Of a stretch of DNA of 64,000 nt, positions 37,011 to 48,900 are shown piece after piece. The DNA lies in NCBI GenBank assembly GCA_034509425.1, contig JAVTVJ010000076.1, forward strand, positions 3,286,001 to 3,350,000, written 5' to 3'. The notes beneath the pieces are model-generated. The model did no database searches and was not told where the DNA came from. It saw only the letters and a list, made by a program, of their open reading frames with translations. Source of the stretch: Eopsaltria australis. Lineage: Eukaryota > Chordata > Aves > Passeriformes > Petroicidae. Made by a program: the position numbers and the translations under genes. The first letter of the stretch is position 1; the number at the start of each line of letters is the position of its first letter.

Positions 37011-39920
37011 CCATCTAAAGACTTAAATTTACTTTCAAAGAGTAGTGGGACAGTTGACAGCTGATGGCTGTGTTTCTCAGCAGCTGCGTACTCTCTTCTG
37101 TGTTCATAAATGCATGGAGAGGCTGTTTCATACCTTTGTGTGTAATGTTAATAAATATTGCAGATTTCTAGTGAACCCATAAACTCCCATATGAATTTCT
37201 GCCGATTCAGCCCTGGGGCTTTGGTGAATGAGCAGTGTGTATAACCAGTCACTGAATTTATGGAACATTTTTGTAAAAACAGTGTTTGTTTTACTTATTC
37301 CTTTTGTCTGTTTAACTGGTTGGGTTAAAACGCCTGTATTTCCAGCAAACAATCCCAAGGCATTATTTTTCCAAGCAGAGCTTTCAAGGGTAATTCTACA
37401 GAATGTTTCCTTTGATATCTTCCTGTTGTTTTCTTTCCGTATTCTTGTTCCTTACAGAATTTGAGAAAGGCAGACTGGGACTGTGACAGGATAGGAACTG
37501 TGTTGCAGGATGCTCAGAGTATCTCACAGGGCACAAGAACTCCGTGGAGAAAAGTGTCTAATTTTATATTCTTATTTCCATTTCAAACTTGTTCTCTTGG
37601 AAAATGAGAATCAATGTTGAATGAGGAGAAAGTTTCCCTCATCACCTAGGGACTGGAAATCTTTCAGATCAGACCTTGGCCAATCCATCCAGACCATCTC
37701 TGTGTGCTTGTCATGGGACATTTATGGTCCTGTGCTCCCTGGAAGTCCCAGGCAAAGATCCCAACTCCACTGCAAGTGGGAAGGGTGCAAAGCATGTTCT
37801 GTGATGACTGGGAGCCAGGCAGTGTGTTCTGAGATAGTGTTTAAACCCTGCATAAATAACCTGAAGTCCCCTGTTACACTTCCAATCCATCCATCCCCCA
37901 CTTGTATTTTCTTAATAAATGGTTTTTATGAATATGAAGAGTAGGAGAACAAAATTAATAATGGACAGTAAAACGTGCAATAAATTGTATCCTATTAATC
38001 TTTTGCCAGGGAAGGGGATGATGTTGCTTTCTTTCTCAGCTTCCTGTATCTATAAAGACACTCAGCCTTCAGCTTAAAGCAGAGAAATTTATTTGGCTTC
38101 TTTTACTTTAGCCTGCTTGTTATCTGTCTTACACTTTTTTCATATTTCACCTAAACAAAGTTTGAGACTGAGAAATCAATAAAGGTGTTCTTCAGAATTT
38201 CATTTTTTAAAAAATATATTCTTTATACTGTAAAATTTGCAGCACTTCCAGAGATAGCAGTAAAATATGCTGTCTTTCCGTACCAGATTCTGTTATCTTT
38301 TAAGCAGTACTTCAGGAAACAGCTCAGGTAAGGTTATCCATCCACAGGTTGAATGAAAATAATTTAATTTCATAAGGAGAAGGCTATTGAACTCTCCTTG
38401 GCTTCACAGCCATATTAGGGAAATTCAATCTGTGTCAGAAAATAGCCTGGAGCAAACTAATTTTTGGTCCCTAAGTGCCATAGTACTGAAAAATATGTGA
38501 ATTTCTTCTAAGTCAAGGGTCAGTTTAGTTACTATCACACCTACAGCCATGGGCTGTTCTGGATGCTTAGAGAATAAGCATCAGAAGAAGCAAACCCAGA
38601 GCAGTGCTTCCCTTTGTGTAATACTGTTCAAGCTCTCCAGTGCATGAAGATCTCCTCTGCCATAGCCTTTGCACTTAACAGCCCTGTATGACTTTTTCTT
38701 CTGTGGCTAAGTCCACAGAAGAAATTTGACTTAATTAATTAATTTGGTTAAAAGAGAAGCACTTCAAATAATGCATATATATGGAAAGAATAAACATCAG
38801 TGAACCTTAGAGCTAAATATACCTCTGTAAATATGTGCGTTTTAGGGTAACTTTTAATATTCAACTTACGAAGTAGATGCAAAATGTCACACACATGCAT
38901 ATGCATAGTCTAATATTTGACTGTACATACAGTATATGTGTATGTATTTGTATAGCACTGTCTGTCTACTTCAGCACACACAGGCACACAGAGGTTTTAT
39001 TTCTGTGAGCACCCTTGTGTGAAACGAGAGCTAACTGAAAGCAGAGCATGGATTAAATCCTTCACTTGGATCATGATCAAATTCTAAAAAAAAGAAGGTT
39101 TAAAAAATTATAAAGCATTAGTCATACTGTTGAATTCATAACTATTCCTGATTTTATGTCATGTTCAATGGTACAGGCACACATGTGCATTCATCCACAC
39201 ATATTCCATTACTCCTATGATATCAGACCTATCACCAAGCTACTGTTTGCTGATTAGTTATATTTCTTCATTTGCACTCTAGTAACTGCAGGCTTCACTT
39301 ACTACAAGTGCAAAGTAACTCAGGTGGGTTTTGATCTGTTTCTGATGAACTTTTCCTTTCATTAGCACATCTCAATGTGCTAAAAGCATTATCCCAAGCA
39401 TCAGTGGAAAGTGTTGCTCAAATGTCTCGATCTCACATCTGAGCCCTGATAACTGGTGGTTTGTTTGCAAGATGATGCATTGGCTGAGGATTGTATAGGG
39501 TGATGTATTGGCTAAATTGTCAGGATTTCTTTGTGTTGGTCCTGTTCTTTCTTCTATGTCACTAAGGCTGCATTTAAGCACCAAGGCAGGTCTGCCTTGT
39601 TATCCACCCTGCATCTCTGGTTGTCCCATCCACATTATAAAGTGATGGGATGAAAAACATTGCCATTTCTTCACCATCTACATGCTGATTTTCCGTTTAC
39701 AGCGGAATGATTTGGGAGACAGTGATGATCTTATCCAGTGTACAGTGAGGTTTTGGAAGGATGTTCCTCTGTTAGTGTCAGCTGGGACTTGTGGCTGTGT
39801 CCTCTAGTATTATGGGACATGTGTAGAGGGAGCTTGTTCACCTTCCAGCATTTCCAAACTCCATAACAGGAGTAGAACAATAATTATTCATTTGTTAAGA
39901 TGGGAAAAATGCTCCAACAG

Positions 39921-39944
39921 CAAAAGTGACAGGTGTCACTTTTG
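39921..39944. promoter_or_regulatory. Perfect 11-bp palindrome, T-box/E-box-like
   Basis: CAAAAGTGACA (39921-39931) is followed, after GG, by its exact reverse complement TGTCACTTTTG (39934-39944). The centre holds AGGTGTCAC, close to a T-box half-site (AGGTGTGA), and CAGGTG, an E-box/ZEB-type word. It could be a factor-binding site or simple chance. Confidence 0.5.
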
Positions 39945-41536
39945 TATAAGTGTATAAGACCTCCAAGGTTTTATTTAGCAAATTATCTCCAATCGGAAAT
40001 AAGGTGTCAAGCAATGTTTTGGAGTTTCACAAAACAACTCATTTTTATGGTCTGAGGAACAGATGTGCCAGAATGAAGAGAGAGATGTTTTAACTCACAA
40101 AATCAAAGGAAAGTATGAAATTCTGTGAGCAGACTGACAAAACCTTGTTTGTAAGTGGATGATTTTACTGTAAATAACTTCTCTATTGAATACAGTTTTC
40201 CCCTTCACTTTTGTGAACGTTCTTTAAGATCACAATTATAAATATCTCCTGCCCTTATCAGGACCATGATGTTTCCCTGGAAATTTGAGAGAAGCCATTT
40301 AAGAGGTGTGCAATGACTTCTGAAGCTTGTTAGTGGTTTTGACTATTTTTTGATAAATACATGTTGTATTTCCCACCTGCCTTTGGAGAGTTGTCCATAT
40401 GGCTGTGTCCGTAAGGGCTACAGCACAGACTGAAGATAGGAAATAAAGGAAGGGTCATTTTTTATCATTGTCCTCTTGTGACTTTCTGTCATAGCCAGGA
40501 GTGCAGCCTAACATAATTTCCTTGGGATTATTTTTGTCTGTGAGTTCTTTTCTCTAGATAATGCCTTTGCACCATAACGGAGTATGACAATTTAATACAG
40601 TTAGATAAGAACTAAAACTGGGATATGGTCTCTTGTGCAAAGTTAAGTTTTTCTCAGTTGCCCCAGTGTCTTGAAAATAAAGTTCTACATCCTGCTAAAT
40701 ATTGCTATTATTATGTGGTCTGTAGCATGGAGTAGTGAATATGGAGGGAGGAACACAGTAAGGTTTTCATAAAACCCAGGAAATTAATTTCTTTGAGATT
40801 GGACTGGTAGCTCTGGGTAGCCATAGACATAATTGGCATATTTATTTTTTCAGATTTGATGATTGCGCTTCATGATTTCTTGAAATACAGTTTTGTAATC
40901 TGAAAGAACCAGATTCACATCCATACCAATACATTAAAATAATTAAATAAATATTAATATAATGTAATTGAGACCTTATTTTATGTGTAGTCATGTTTTG
41001 AGCAATAGTGTTGGACAGCATGATCTGTCCCTGACATCAGCAATGTACGTGACAGTGAGCAGCCAGGACACTGCAGTGAGGCCATCGTGGGTGTTAGGGG
41101 GACAGAGAACAGGAGTGGAAACTAAAGGCCTTATAACTGCACACAAACAGGAACAGTAATTTCTACACATTAATTTAACAACATGATGAAACTGCCCGGA
41201 ATGGACATTGTATGTGGAGCTGTCTTCAAAGCAAAAATAAGCAGTTTTGATGGTTCACAATCAACATCATTCATGATCAGGTCTACAGTATTGTTGGTGA
41301 TGGTCTGCTACCTGGCCCCTTTAGGATCAGCTGTTAAATCTGACTGCTAAATATTCTAAAATCTACTACATTTAAAATACAGGCAGTTCTGTTGTAGAAC
41401 CTTGCTGTGTGTTCATAAACCTCTTGTAGAAGAAAATTCAGGTCTGAAGGCACTCTGACAATTACTGCAGTCAAAAAGGCACTACAGTAAACAAAAGGAA
41501 ACAAAACCTCCTTTGTGATAACAGTAGTTTTATGAG

Positions 41537-41537
<1 letters not shown>

Positions 41538-41573
<36 letters not shown>
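41538..41573. repeat. (AGT)12 microsatellite
   Basis: Twelve uninterrupted AGT units, 36 nt. The tract is likely to be length-polymorphic between individuals. Confidence 0.97.
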
Positions 41574-43439
41574 TCTAGATTTACCGATGAAAGATAAGTA
41601 CTGTTCTTTCTAAGAGTTCATGATACTCAGTTTCAAATGTTAGCTCTTGGTCTTCAAAAAGAATGTGAATTTGTCTGCCTGAAGAAGATTGTGAGGACAG
41701 AGACCTTCTATAATTTACAGAGATCTCTTATTTAAGAATAAAGTAGGTAGAGTTCACAATGGCACATTAGGAATGAAGAAAGTGGAAGATGATATAAAAA
41801 TTATTGTATTCCTTACTGTGATTCGGTTGTGCTTCATAAATATCCATAGTGACCATGCATGTGATGAATAGGGATATTTCAAATCTGAAATATTTGCTTT
41901 ATCAATTTATTGGGGCTGAGCTTCTTTCATAATTAGGAATTTCTTGCCTGTATCTTCGTGTTCTTTTTAGACATGGGGGGATCTTGCGTGAATGACACCA
42001 ATTTATCATCTGTGCTGTCATTTCTGTTTAAACTCATACAGTGAGTAGATAGATGTCTCCCATATGGTGTAACAGTTTTGAATCCTTTCAACTGCTTGAT
42101 GCAGGCAATTCCAGTTTTGTTTTTTCAGCTTTTTGCCAGCACCAGCTTCTTCCGTGTAATTGTAATGATGCACTCTTAATTTCTGTGACCTCCCCTTGGG
42201 TGTCACTTCTGTGGTCTGATGTATCTTGTAACGAGTCTGAAATCCTGGAAGCAGATTGCACTTCCCTTTGTTCATTTCATCCTATTACTTCAAGTAATAT
42301 TTCTCACCTTTTCACCAAAATAGGTAAAGGGATTCCTCCAAGGAGAAGGTGGTAGCATATGAGGAGCTGTAGCTGTAGAAATCTTCTGGGATTAGAAGTC
42401 TTATATAGATGTTGCTGATAGAGTTTTTTAAGAATTCAGGATCATCCTGGATTTGTGTTTAGTTGCTTGACTGGTCTGATTAATTCAATAAGTAGAATAG
42501 TTAATCCAGGAACAATTTATTGTCTTGCTTCCCTTGGTAATCTTAAAGATGACAAATTCTTGAGAACAACTTGGCCCACTGGCATTGTCTCCAAAATCTG
42601 TTCTATCTCTAGGAAAAGTTGGTCTATCAAAAAGAAGCACGTAATGCATTTTCCTATCCAAAGAAATGTTTTGTATGAGGGAAAACCCAAATCTGCCCTT
42701 TAAATCTCTAGTAAATACAAAATAAAAAACTAAGCTATGTTCCTAGAAGATATGCATCACTTTTCTTGAGGGAACTTTGGAAGTGTTTCCTTTTCTTTCC
42801 TTAGTATGAATCTCACAAGAGTTTAATCATTTGTAAAAGTACATTGCTTAAAAAAAAGAGATCTTGATCATCCTCATGTAAAAAGGTACTTTATTTTAAA
42901 GACTCAATTTGACCATGGAACAAATTGGTGAAACTGTAGTACAAAACCTTTAATGCATTAGAATTATTACATTTGGAAATCATTATGTATACAAGTAGTT
43001 ATTACAGAAATAACCTTCTTTGTCAAGTATTCTTGGCGTGGAAGTAATCAGCATCCTATCCCATTAATTGTTAGAGAACTCTGAAATCTTTAATGAGGTT
43101 TTTTACAGAAGAATTTCAGTCAAATGCAAATGATTCATTGAAACTCTTAATCATAAGACAAATAGTGATTCTTCAGTGAGTTTTTTTCATTCACTGTAAT
43201 AAATGTAGCATGTTAACTGTAGACACACAGTTAACTGTTTCTCAGTTACTTTCTCACAGTATTTTTCTTTGAAGATTTATTGCTGGTCAGAAGTGATAAT
43301 GGTTGGGCTGAGAAATAAAATGCTTGACAGATGTCAAGAAATCTGTGCCTGATATAGCTTCAAGTAATTTTTTCCCTTTGAGTGTTTTAAAAGTTAATTT
43401 GTATTCAGGTTGATGAAGATATCTATTTTTCAATGGGTA

Positions 43440-43470
43440 TTGACAATCAAATACCATCCTTTTTTTGCAG
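43440..43470 (+). promoter_or_regulatory. 3' splice site (branch point, pyrimidine tract, AG acceptor)
   Basis: A TTGAC branch-point-like motif at 43440-43444 has its candidate A at 43443, 27 nt before the end of the acceptor AG at 43469-43470. A run of pyrimidines at 43457-43466 lies between them. Spacing and composition match the vertebrate consensus and fix the 5' boundary of the cadherin exon. Confidence 0.8.
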
Positions 43471-43532
43471 GTCTGATTACCACAACATCAAGAAAATTGG
43501 ATCGGGAACAGCAAGCAGAACATTTTTTAGAG
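43471..43532 (+). CDS. FAT3: Internal exon of a FAT-family atypical cadherin (probably FAT3)
   Basis: This 62-nt exon is entered in phase 1 (its first two bases, GT, complete a split codon, probably Gly) and left in phase 0. It reads [24 protein letters not shown] is the calcium-binding signature found in the middle of extracellular cadherin repeats, and the [11 protein letters not shown] context resembles FAT1/FAT3-type giant cadherins. These are single-pass membrane proteins with 34 cadherin repeats that act in planar polarity and, for FAT3, in neuronal morphology. The exon is bounded by a strong acceptor (pyrimidines at 43457-43466, then GCAG) and a consensus donor (GAG|GTAAGT). In-frame reading past the donor meets a stop soon after, so the coding segment really ends there. 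FAT3 is preferred over FAT1 or FAT4 because of the very long flanking introns; this is inference. The rest of the gene lies outside the window or was not recognised. The cadherin call is firm, the paralogue call less so. Confidence 0.85.
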
Positions 43533-43538
43533 GTAAGT
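43530..43538 (+). promoter_or_regulatory. 5' splice site (GAG|GTAAGT)
   Basis: GTAAGT at 43533-43538 follows the in-frame GAG codon and is a full match to the intronic part of the vertebrate U1 consensus. It fixes the 3' boundary of the exon and leaves the reading frame in phase 0. Confidence 0.85.
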
Positions 43539-44854
43539 TTAAGTGGAAAATATATGTCAAGAGGTTAGCTGATGTTTGTAGTTTAAAATCACTTCTCCCT
43601 GTTCCAGGAGAGTGGTATTCTCCTTTCTCTTCATTTATAACAGACTCACACAAAGCTGGGAATTGCCTGATTTTACAGAAGAAATAAAACATTTTGCAAT
43701 TCACAAGCACAAGAATAAAACTGAACAAAGATTGAACACTTGTTTTCCACCTCCGATCTACTTCTGTTAAGTCTTTTATTGTAGCTCCTAAATTTTGTTT
43801 GTGACAGAAATTTAGAATATCCAGAGCAAAATATTTTTTAAAAAAACAAATGGAATGACCCCAACTCTCTCAAGATTTTTAGTCTCTCAGGTTAAACCGG
43901 TTTAAAGTTTTGCATCCTGGATCTAATGTGCAAACTGATAATTTGGATAAAAGCAAACTTTGACCTTTTCCACATTCATTGCATTATCAAAATCAATTAC
44001 CTTTTTTAGCTTTTGCTTATTGGGACTGTTAACAACAATTTTCAAGTTAAAAATCGCCTTCTAAAAAAGAGCTTCTAAACCATTCCCTTGGCCCTTGTGA
44101 TGAATGTTTCTCTTTATAAGTAGCTCACGTGTGTTGGATATGGAGTGATATACTTGTAAACTACTGGTTTTGCCACATGTGTTTCCTTTCACATTGCTGT
44201 ACACCATGCTGTGGTTTCTTTTCCTTTGGGTAAAAGCTCCTTGACTCTGTTCTTTTGTCTGTTTGTGGAGTAAGGAATTCTTGATTCCTGTTGGTACAAG
44301 TAAAAAGAACCATATTGTCCCACATAATCAATCATCCCCACTATGTATTTTAGGAAATTCTCTTCAAATCCATACAAGCTAAAAAACATCTGGACACAGT
44401 AGTTCCCAATGCAATCACTATCTGACAGCAAAATGTAGTAAAATATGTATTTGCATATTCATTAGGTTTTTTATTTGCTAGAAATCCCAAATTATTTTGA
44501 TTATTGCAGAGCATAGGAGAGAAGAGCTGATTATTACTATAGAAGTTTGGGTTGGGGTTTTTTCTTGATAATTCACTGTAGATTCTTACACATTCCGTGT
44601 CATAAATAAATGGAGAAAAATACAAGGATTTTTCACTTTCTAGAATTTATTAAGTTGTAAAATTAGTAAAGTAATCATCTATTCCAATAACTTCAAGTTT
44701 TCCAATTTATACTGTCAGAGAAGATCGTGAATGAAAGGAGCTTTGATTTTGAAATGGGTCTATTGATGAGAATCTTGGGTATGTAAGTCTCCTTTTCTCT
44801 GCAGAGGAGGACCAGGTAATCCTAGTGGATGACAAATCAGCACAAAATGAAGCA

Positions 44855-45108
44855 CAGGAAGTTCCATCTGAATATGAGGAAGAAGTTTTCTGTGAGGGTG
44901 ACAGAGCGCTAGAACAGGTTGCACAGAGAGGCTGTGGAGTCTCTCTCTCTCTCTGGAGGTATTCTAAACCTGCCTGGATGTAACCCTGCACAGCCAGCTG
45001 TAGATGAACCTGCTTTAACAGGGGCTGGACTAGATGAGCTCCACAGGTCCCTTCCAACATCAGCCATTCTGTGTTTCTGGGGTTCTTTGTTGCTGTAATT
45101 CTGTGGTT
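44855..45108 (+). repeat. CR1 LINE 3' end
   Basis: The text AGGAAGTTCCATCTGAATAT, GAGGAAGAAGTTTTCTGTGA, GGGTGACAGAGCGCTAGAAC, AGGTTGCACAGAGAGGCTGT then GGACTAGATGAGCTCCACAG and GTCCCTTCCAACATCAGCC follows the CR1 3' end, with a degenerate tail (CATTCTGTG, AATTCTGTGG) at 45065-45108. A CT-repeat at 44940-44954 has expanded inside it. A few nucleotides are missing from the usual 'cttctttactgtgagg' segment. Confidence 0.93.
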
Positions 45109-45439
45109 TATGTGTTTGCCTCAGAGATTTCAGTGAAACATGCCAAATACATATTTTCCAAAGGATTCCCATACAGATGGGAGAGTGCTACTATTAATAG
45201 GAAAAAGAGAAAAAATCAGTTACTTACAGGAATTCAGTTTTAGTCATCAATACAAGTTAATCTGTTCTTTCCCCTGAATTTTGTGTCTTGCTTGAAAAAA
45301 ATAACAATCTGCAAGATTTTGAGGGCTGAAGATGCAGTAGAGAAAAATTTGTGTCATATGCTGCTCCAAGGCTCATGAATGAGGAGTAAAGCAGCGAGCA
45401 GGATACAGAGAAGAGAAACGCAGGAGCAGGGTGTCCTGC

Positions 45440-45900
45440 AGAAATGGGGAGACAACCACATTGTAAAGCCCACCTGGGAACAGCGAGTGGGAAAGGGAAT
45501 TGGAGTCTGGTGGGGACACAGCCCCGGTGGCCAAATTGCCCCTTTGAGCTGCTGCTGAAACATTGCCCATCGCTGCCTCCTGGGAGGCGCCTTCCTGCTG
45601 CACATCCGCGCACAGGCTGGGATCCAGAGCCAGGCTGGTCAAGCTGTGCTTGTTCTTGTGGCAAACGGAGAAACGTTTTCTAAAATGCCTGTCTGTCTCT
45701 GTGTAATTAACCCCCTGGGGAGGCCTTAATTGCCGAGACAGCCGTGGTTTCCCAGTAGTACAGTGTTTCCCTTCCGGCTTCATTTCATACCCTTCTTCCA
45801 GGAGCCTGTCTGGTGTAAAGGAGCGCAAACTTGGCTCCCTTTGAAAAGCTCTGATTAGTACTTGACCTAGCAACCCTTGCTCCCCTTGGCCCAGTGTGTG
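45440..45900. promoter_or_regulatory. GC-rich candidate regulatory block
   Basis: This is the most GC-rich segment of the downstream intron, with CpGs clustered at 45570-45830 and an RFX-like CCTAGCAAC at 45866-45874. A 186-codon minus-strand open frame overlaps it (45373-45933), but its translation looks like a by-product of GC-rich DNA and I do not call it a gene. Enhancer, exapted repeat and antisense promoter are all possible. Confidence 0.3.
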
Positions 45901-45933
45901 TGTGAGCCACTGACAGACCTTTCCTAGATACAA

Positions 45934-48900
45934 CTTTTTAATTATGTTTAATAATCCTGTCTTTGACAGAGATGCTATATCCTGTAAGTACCTGCCAGTA
46001 TTTACTTAGAAAATTTCATTATTAACAGTATTTCCACCTCTTTCACTGAAGCTGTTAGGAAAATGAAGTGAAATAAGATACTAGATGTTAGTCACTGTAG
46101 CTGTATGTGGTGCCTGTGGTCATCTCCAGACCACCACTTGTGATGCCTTAGAGTTGTTCTTCTGGAATTGTCTGTCCTTGTCTGTACCAGAGGAAACAAG
46201 AATTATCAGCAAGGACTGGATGTGTATTTTTAAGGGTTCCATGCTTAGGAAAGGTGAATCTAAGTGGTTCTCCTTGTAAGTTGCATGAGAATTCTGTTGA
46301 AAAGTAAGTATTGAGCCCCAGGTCAGAGGTACATTTCTCCATCCTTCCTACTTTAACTGTCTTCTTTAAATGTAAGGGCCTGTGTCCACATGGATTTTTT
46401 TAATGGTGCCTCAGGCTGCTGTCACAGGACTTCCACTTACCAAAGAGTATGTTTCAAAGTGAGTGCAGAAACACATCTAGAGCCTGAGCCAAAAGATGCA
46501 AGAAGAAGCCAGAAATTGACTCCCCTTTATAATCAGTGAGATTTTCTGTTTGCTTTGGTGATATTTTTTGGGGTTTATTTGTTTGTTTGTTTGGCATTTT
46601 GGAAGGAGGAGGGGAAAAAAATTGCTTCTCCCAGGTTTTTCATTGATTGTGGCATTGTCAATGTTTTTCTTTTTAAACTTCCAAGTTAAGAGCTTAATTC
46701 TTTTTCTGACACATTTATAATGCCTTGCAAAGCTGCAACTTGTATTCAGTGCTTGTTATCAGGTAGAATTTTGCTGCTAAGGTTTAAATTGGATGTCACT
46801 GGATTTTATACAGGATAGTCTCTTGCTTTAGTGGATTCTTATTAATGGAATGGTTCTGCCTGAAGTGGGAGGAAGATGACCCCTTGATTACATTACTTTC
46901 TCACATGAAGCAAGACAAAAGCATTTTTTCTATTTCACAGACTTTCTCAAATATTTTGTAGTTAGGATGGAGTATTTAAATAACAATCTGAAAAAGGTAA
47001 AGTAATCCTGAGGGCTACCTGCTTGCTTTGCAAGTGAATGAGAAGAGTGATGTGTTTCTAAGTGAGGTGCAAATTTTAGGTGATTTGGCTTTATTCTCCT
47101 TCAATAATTGAATATATCATCCTCTTCTTTCCTTCTTTTACTTCCTCCTCCTTCTGGATATGTGTTGTCTTCTAATAATTTCTATGTTAACACTTCACAT
47201 TCTCTTGTCATATTATGCTAATTTACTAAAAGGAAGAAGCTAGAAGTGGAGAATGTTGATGGAGTTTGAGCTACGGAAAAAAAACACAAAAACAGTCTGT
47301 CTGGTTTTCTCTGCCCACAGTTTTTGTAGATGCCTACTAATACTGACTGACAGTTTTAAAAACTCTAGTGATTTTGCTGTGTGATTTTATGCAAACAGCT
47401 GCGGGAGTGATGGAGGTCCGATAAGAAGCATAAAAATTAAAGCATTTCTTGCAGGATCTGCACCCTTATGTGGTGTCAGCTGATTCTGAGATGTCCAGAA
47501 CATTAATAGTTCATGATCTGCTTTCCAGTGTACATGTGCAGCTTGATGGGGGAGGATTGTTGAATCCAGGCTACAGTTCATTGACTTGCATTCAGCCCAG
47601 AAAGTGGATCTGAGCACGTTTTTCTTGCCCTGAGCAGTTTCTAAACACTCTCTTGCAGAGGCTTTGTTACTTATGCTTCCAACACAGAAAGCCTCTGCAA
47701 AATGCACCCACCGCTGAGCAGTTTGGCTTGCTGGGAATTGCTGTGTCAAGACCTGTGTTTAGCAAAAGAATGAGCCAGAAGAGCTACAGGCTTCAGAGTG
47801 CAATTCTAGCAACAGTCTTTGAAACTTCATGATTGAAGGGATGAATTGTCTGTAGTGAGAGATGACCTCTCCATCCCCTTGATAACAGTATATAATAAGT
47901 TGGTGCTTTTAAAGTGCTGAGGCTGTTTAGTCTCTCCCTGATGAGCACATGAGGTGCGGGCTCTTCAGACATTTAGCCAGTTTTGAAAATTGTATCCATT
48001 GTCTCTGTTCCTCCAAAACACTAAAATGGCTATTTAAATTTACCACTGTAGATTCATTCAGAAAATATCTTTTAACATTTGTCATGGTGAAAAACTTGTC
48101 TATTCAAAGTGTCTCCAAAGAATAAGAGTAGCTGTTAGTAAGCATGGTCAGAACTTTAAATCTCTTCAGAAGTGACAAAGCAACTGACGGCAATAGGTTT
48201 AAAAATAGTGTTACAGCAGCCTTAGCCTTTCAAGGTCCAAGTCGGGTACCCTAATTGAAGAGGAGGGGAAGTGGGAGCAGAGTATTGGCTTAGTGCAGCT
48301 AATTTTTAGCCAGCTTAGTGCTATCAGAATGGTAACAGTGCCTCTCAAGTGCCCTGCTTTTGTCACAAATCAGTATACACAAGCTTCATCAATCTTCCTG
48401 CTGCGAAGCTCGAGCACAGCACTGAGAAGGATGGCAGTAACAGTGCAAGGGGTTGTAATGAAGACAAATTGCTAAATCTGATGTGAGTGTCTAAATACAT
48501 GGGCTGAATGAAGCGTGTTCATTTCTATTTACTGTAGGTACACTAAGGGGACAATAAACTGTGTTACATGGTTTGTATTTATATGCAGTAATTAGAGGGA
48601 AACATGATAATCTGCTGTAATTGGAGCTTTCTAAAAATAATTCAAATTTTCACTCATTTAATGGGAAGTTGAGAATGTGAGGGGAATGTTGCTAGAGGGA
48701 TTATAATTTTATTCTGCTTGGAATTTGGTCCAGAATATCACAGGGGAAGTTGTTGCCAGAAAGTTTATGGCCACAGTTTGCAGGGGAGAAGGAGTTTAAA
48801 AAGTCACAAAGTGGCATTTAAAAATACCACTGCCTCTCAGTTCTTCCCACAAACACCACACTGGTGGTTCAGCATTGGACCAGCCTGTGTTCTCCACCAT

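Larger units (their letters stand above)
35481..43439. other. Intron-like, mostly unassigned
   Basis: Apart from the candidate block near 36.9 kb, the palindrome at 39921-39944 and the (AGT)12 tract, I see no gene, SINE or CR1 end in this stretch. A near-duplicated word (GATGATGCATTGGCT and TGATGTATTGGCT) occurs at 39471-39513. Confidence 0.5.
1..43470 (+). other. FAT3: Presumed intron upstream of the cadherin exon
   Basis: No stretch here combines an open frame, splice sites and a recognisable protein. I infer that this is part of one long intron that begins upstream of the window, because the only exon seen is internal and is entered in phase 1. The intron carries the CR1, MIR-like, LINE and DNA-transposon relics and the candidate regulatory blocks listed separately. 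An unrecognised exon or non-coding RNA cannot be excluded. Confidence 0.55.

Noticed and set aside
41538..41573. CRISPR-like regular repeats
   Set aside because: It is a plain AGT trinucleotide microsatellite with no spacers, in vertebrate DNA.
43433..43687. 84-codon frame across the cadherin exon
   Set aside because: It uses a different frame from the LDRE peptide and reads through the splice donor, so it is a shadow of the true exon.
45373..45933. Longest open frame (186 codons, minus strand) as a gene
   Set aside because: No domain, no signal peptide, no splice context and low-information composition; it sits in GC-rich DNA where stops are rarer. Treated as a chance frame.
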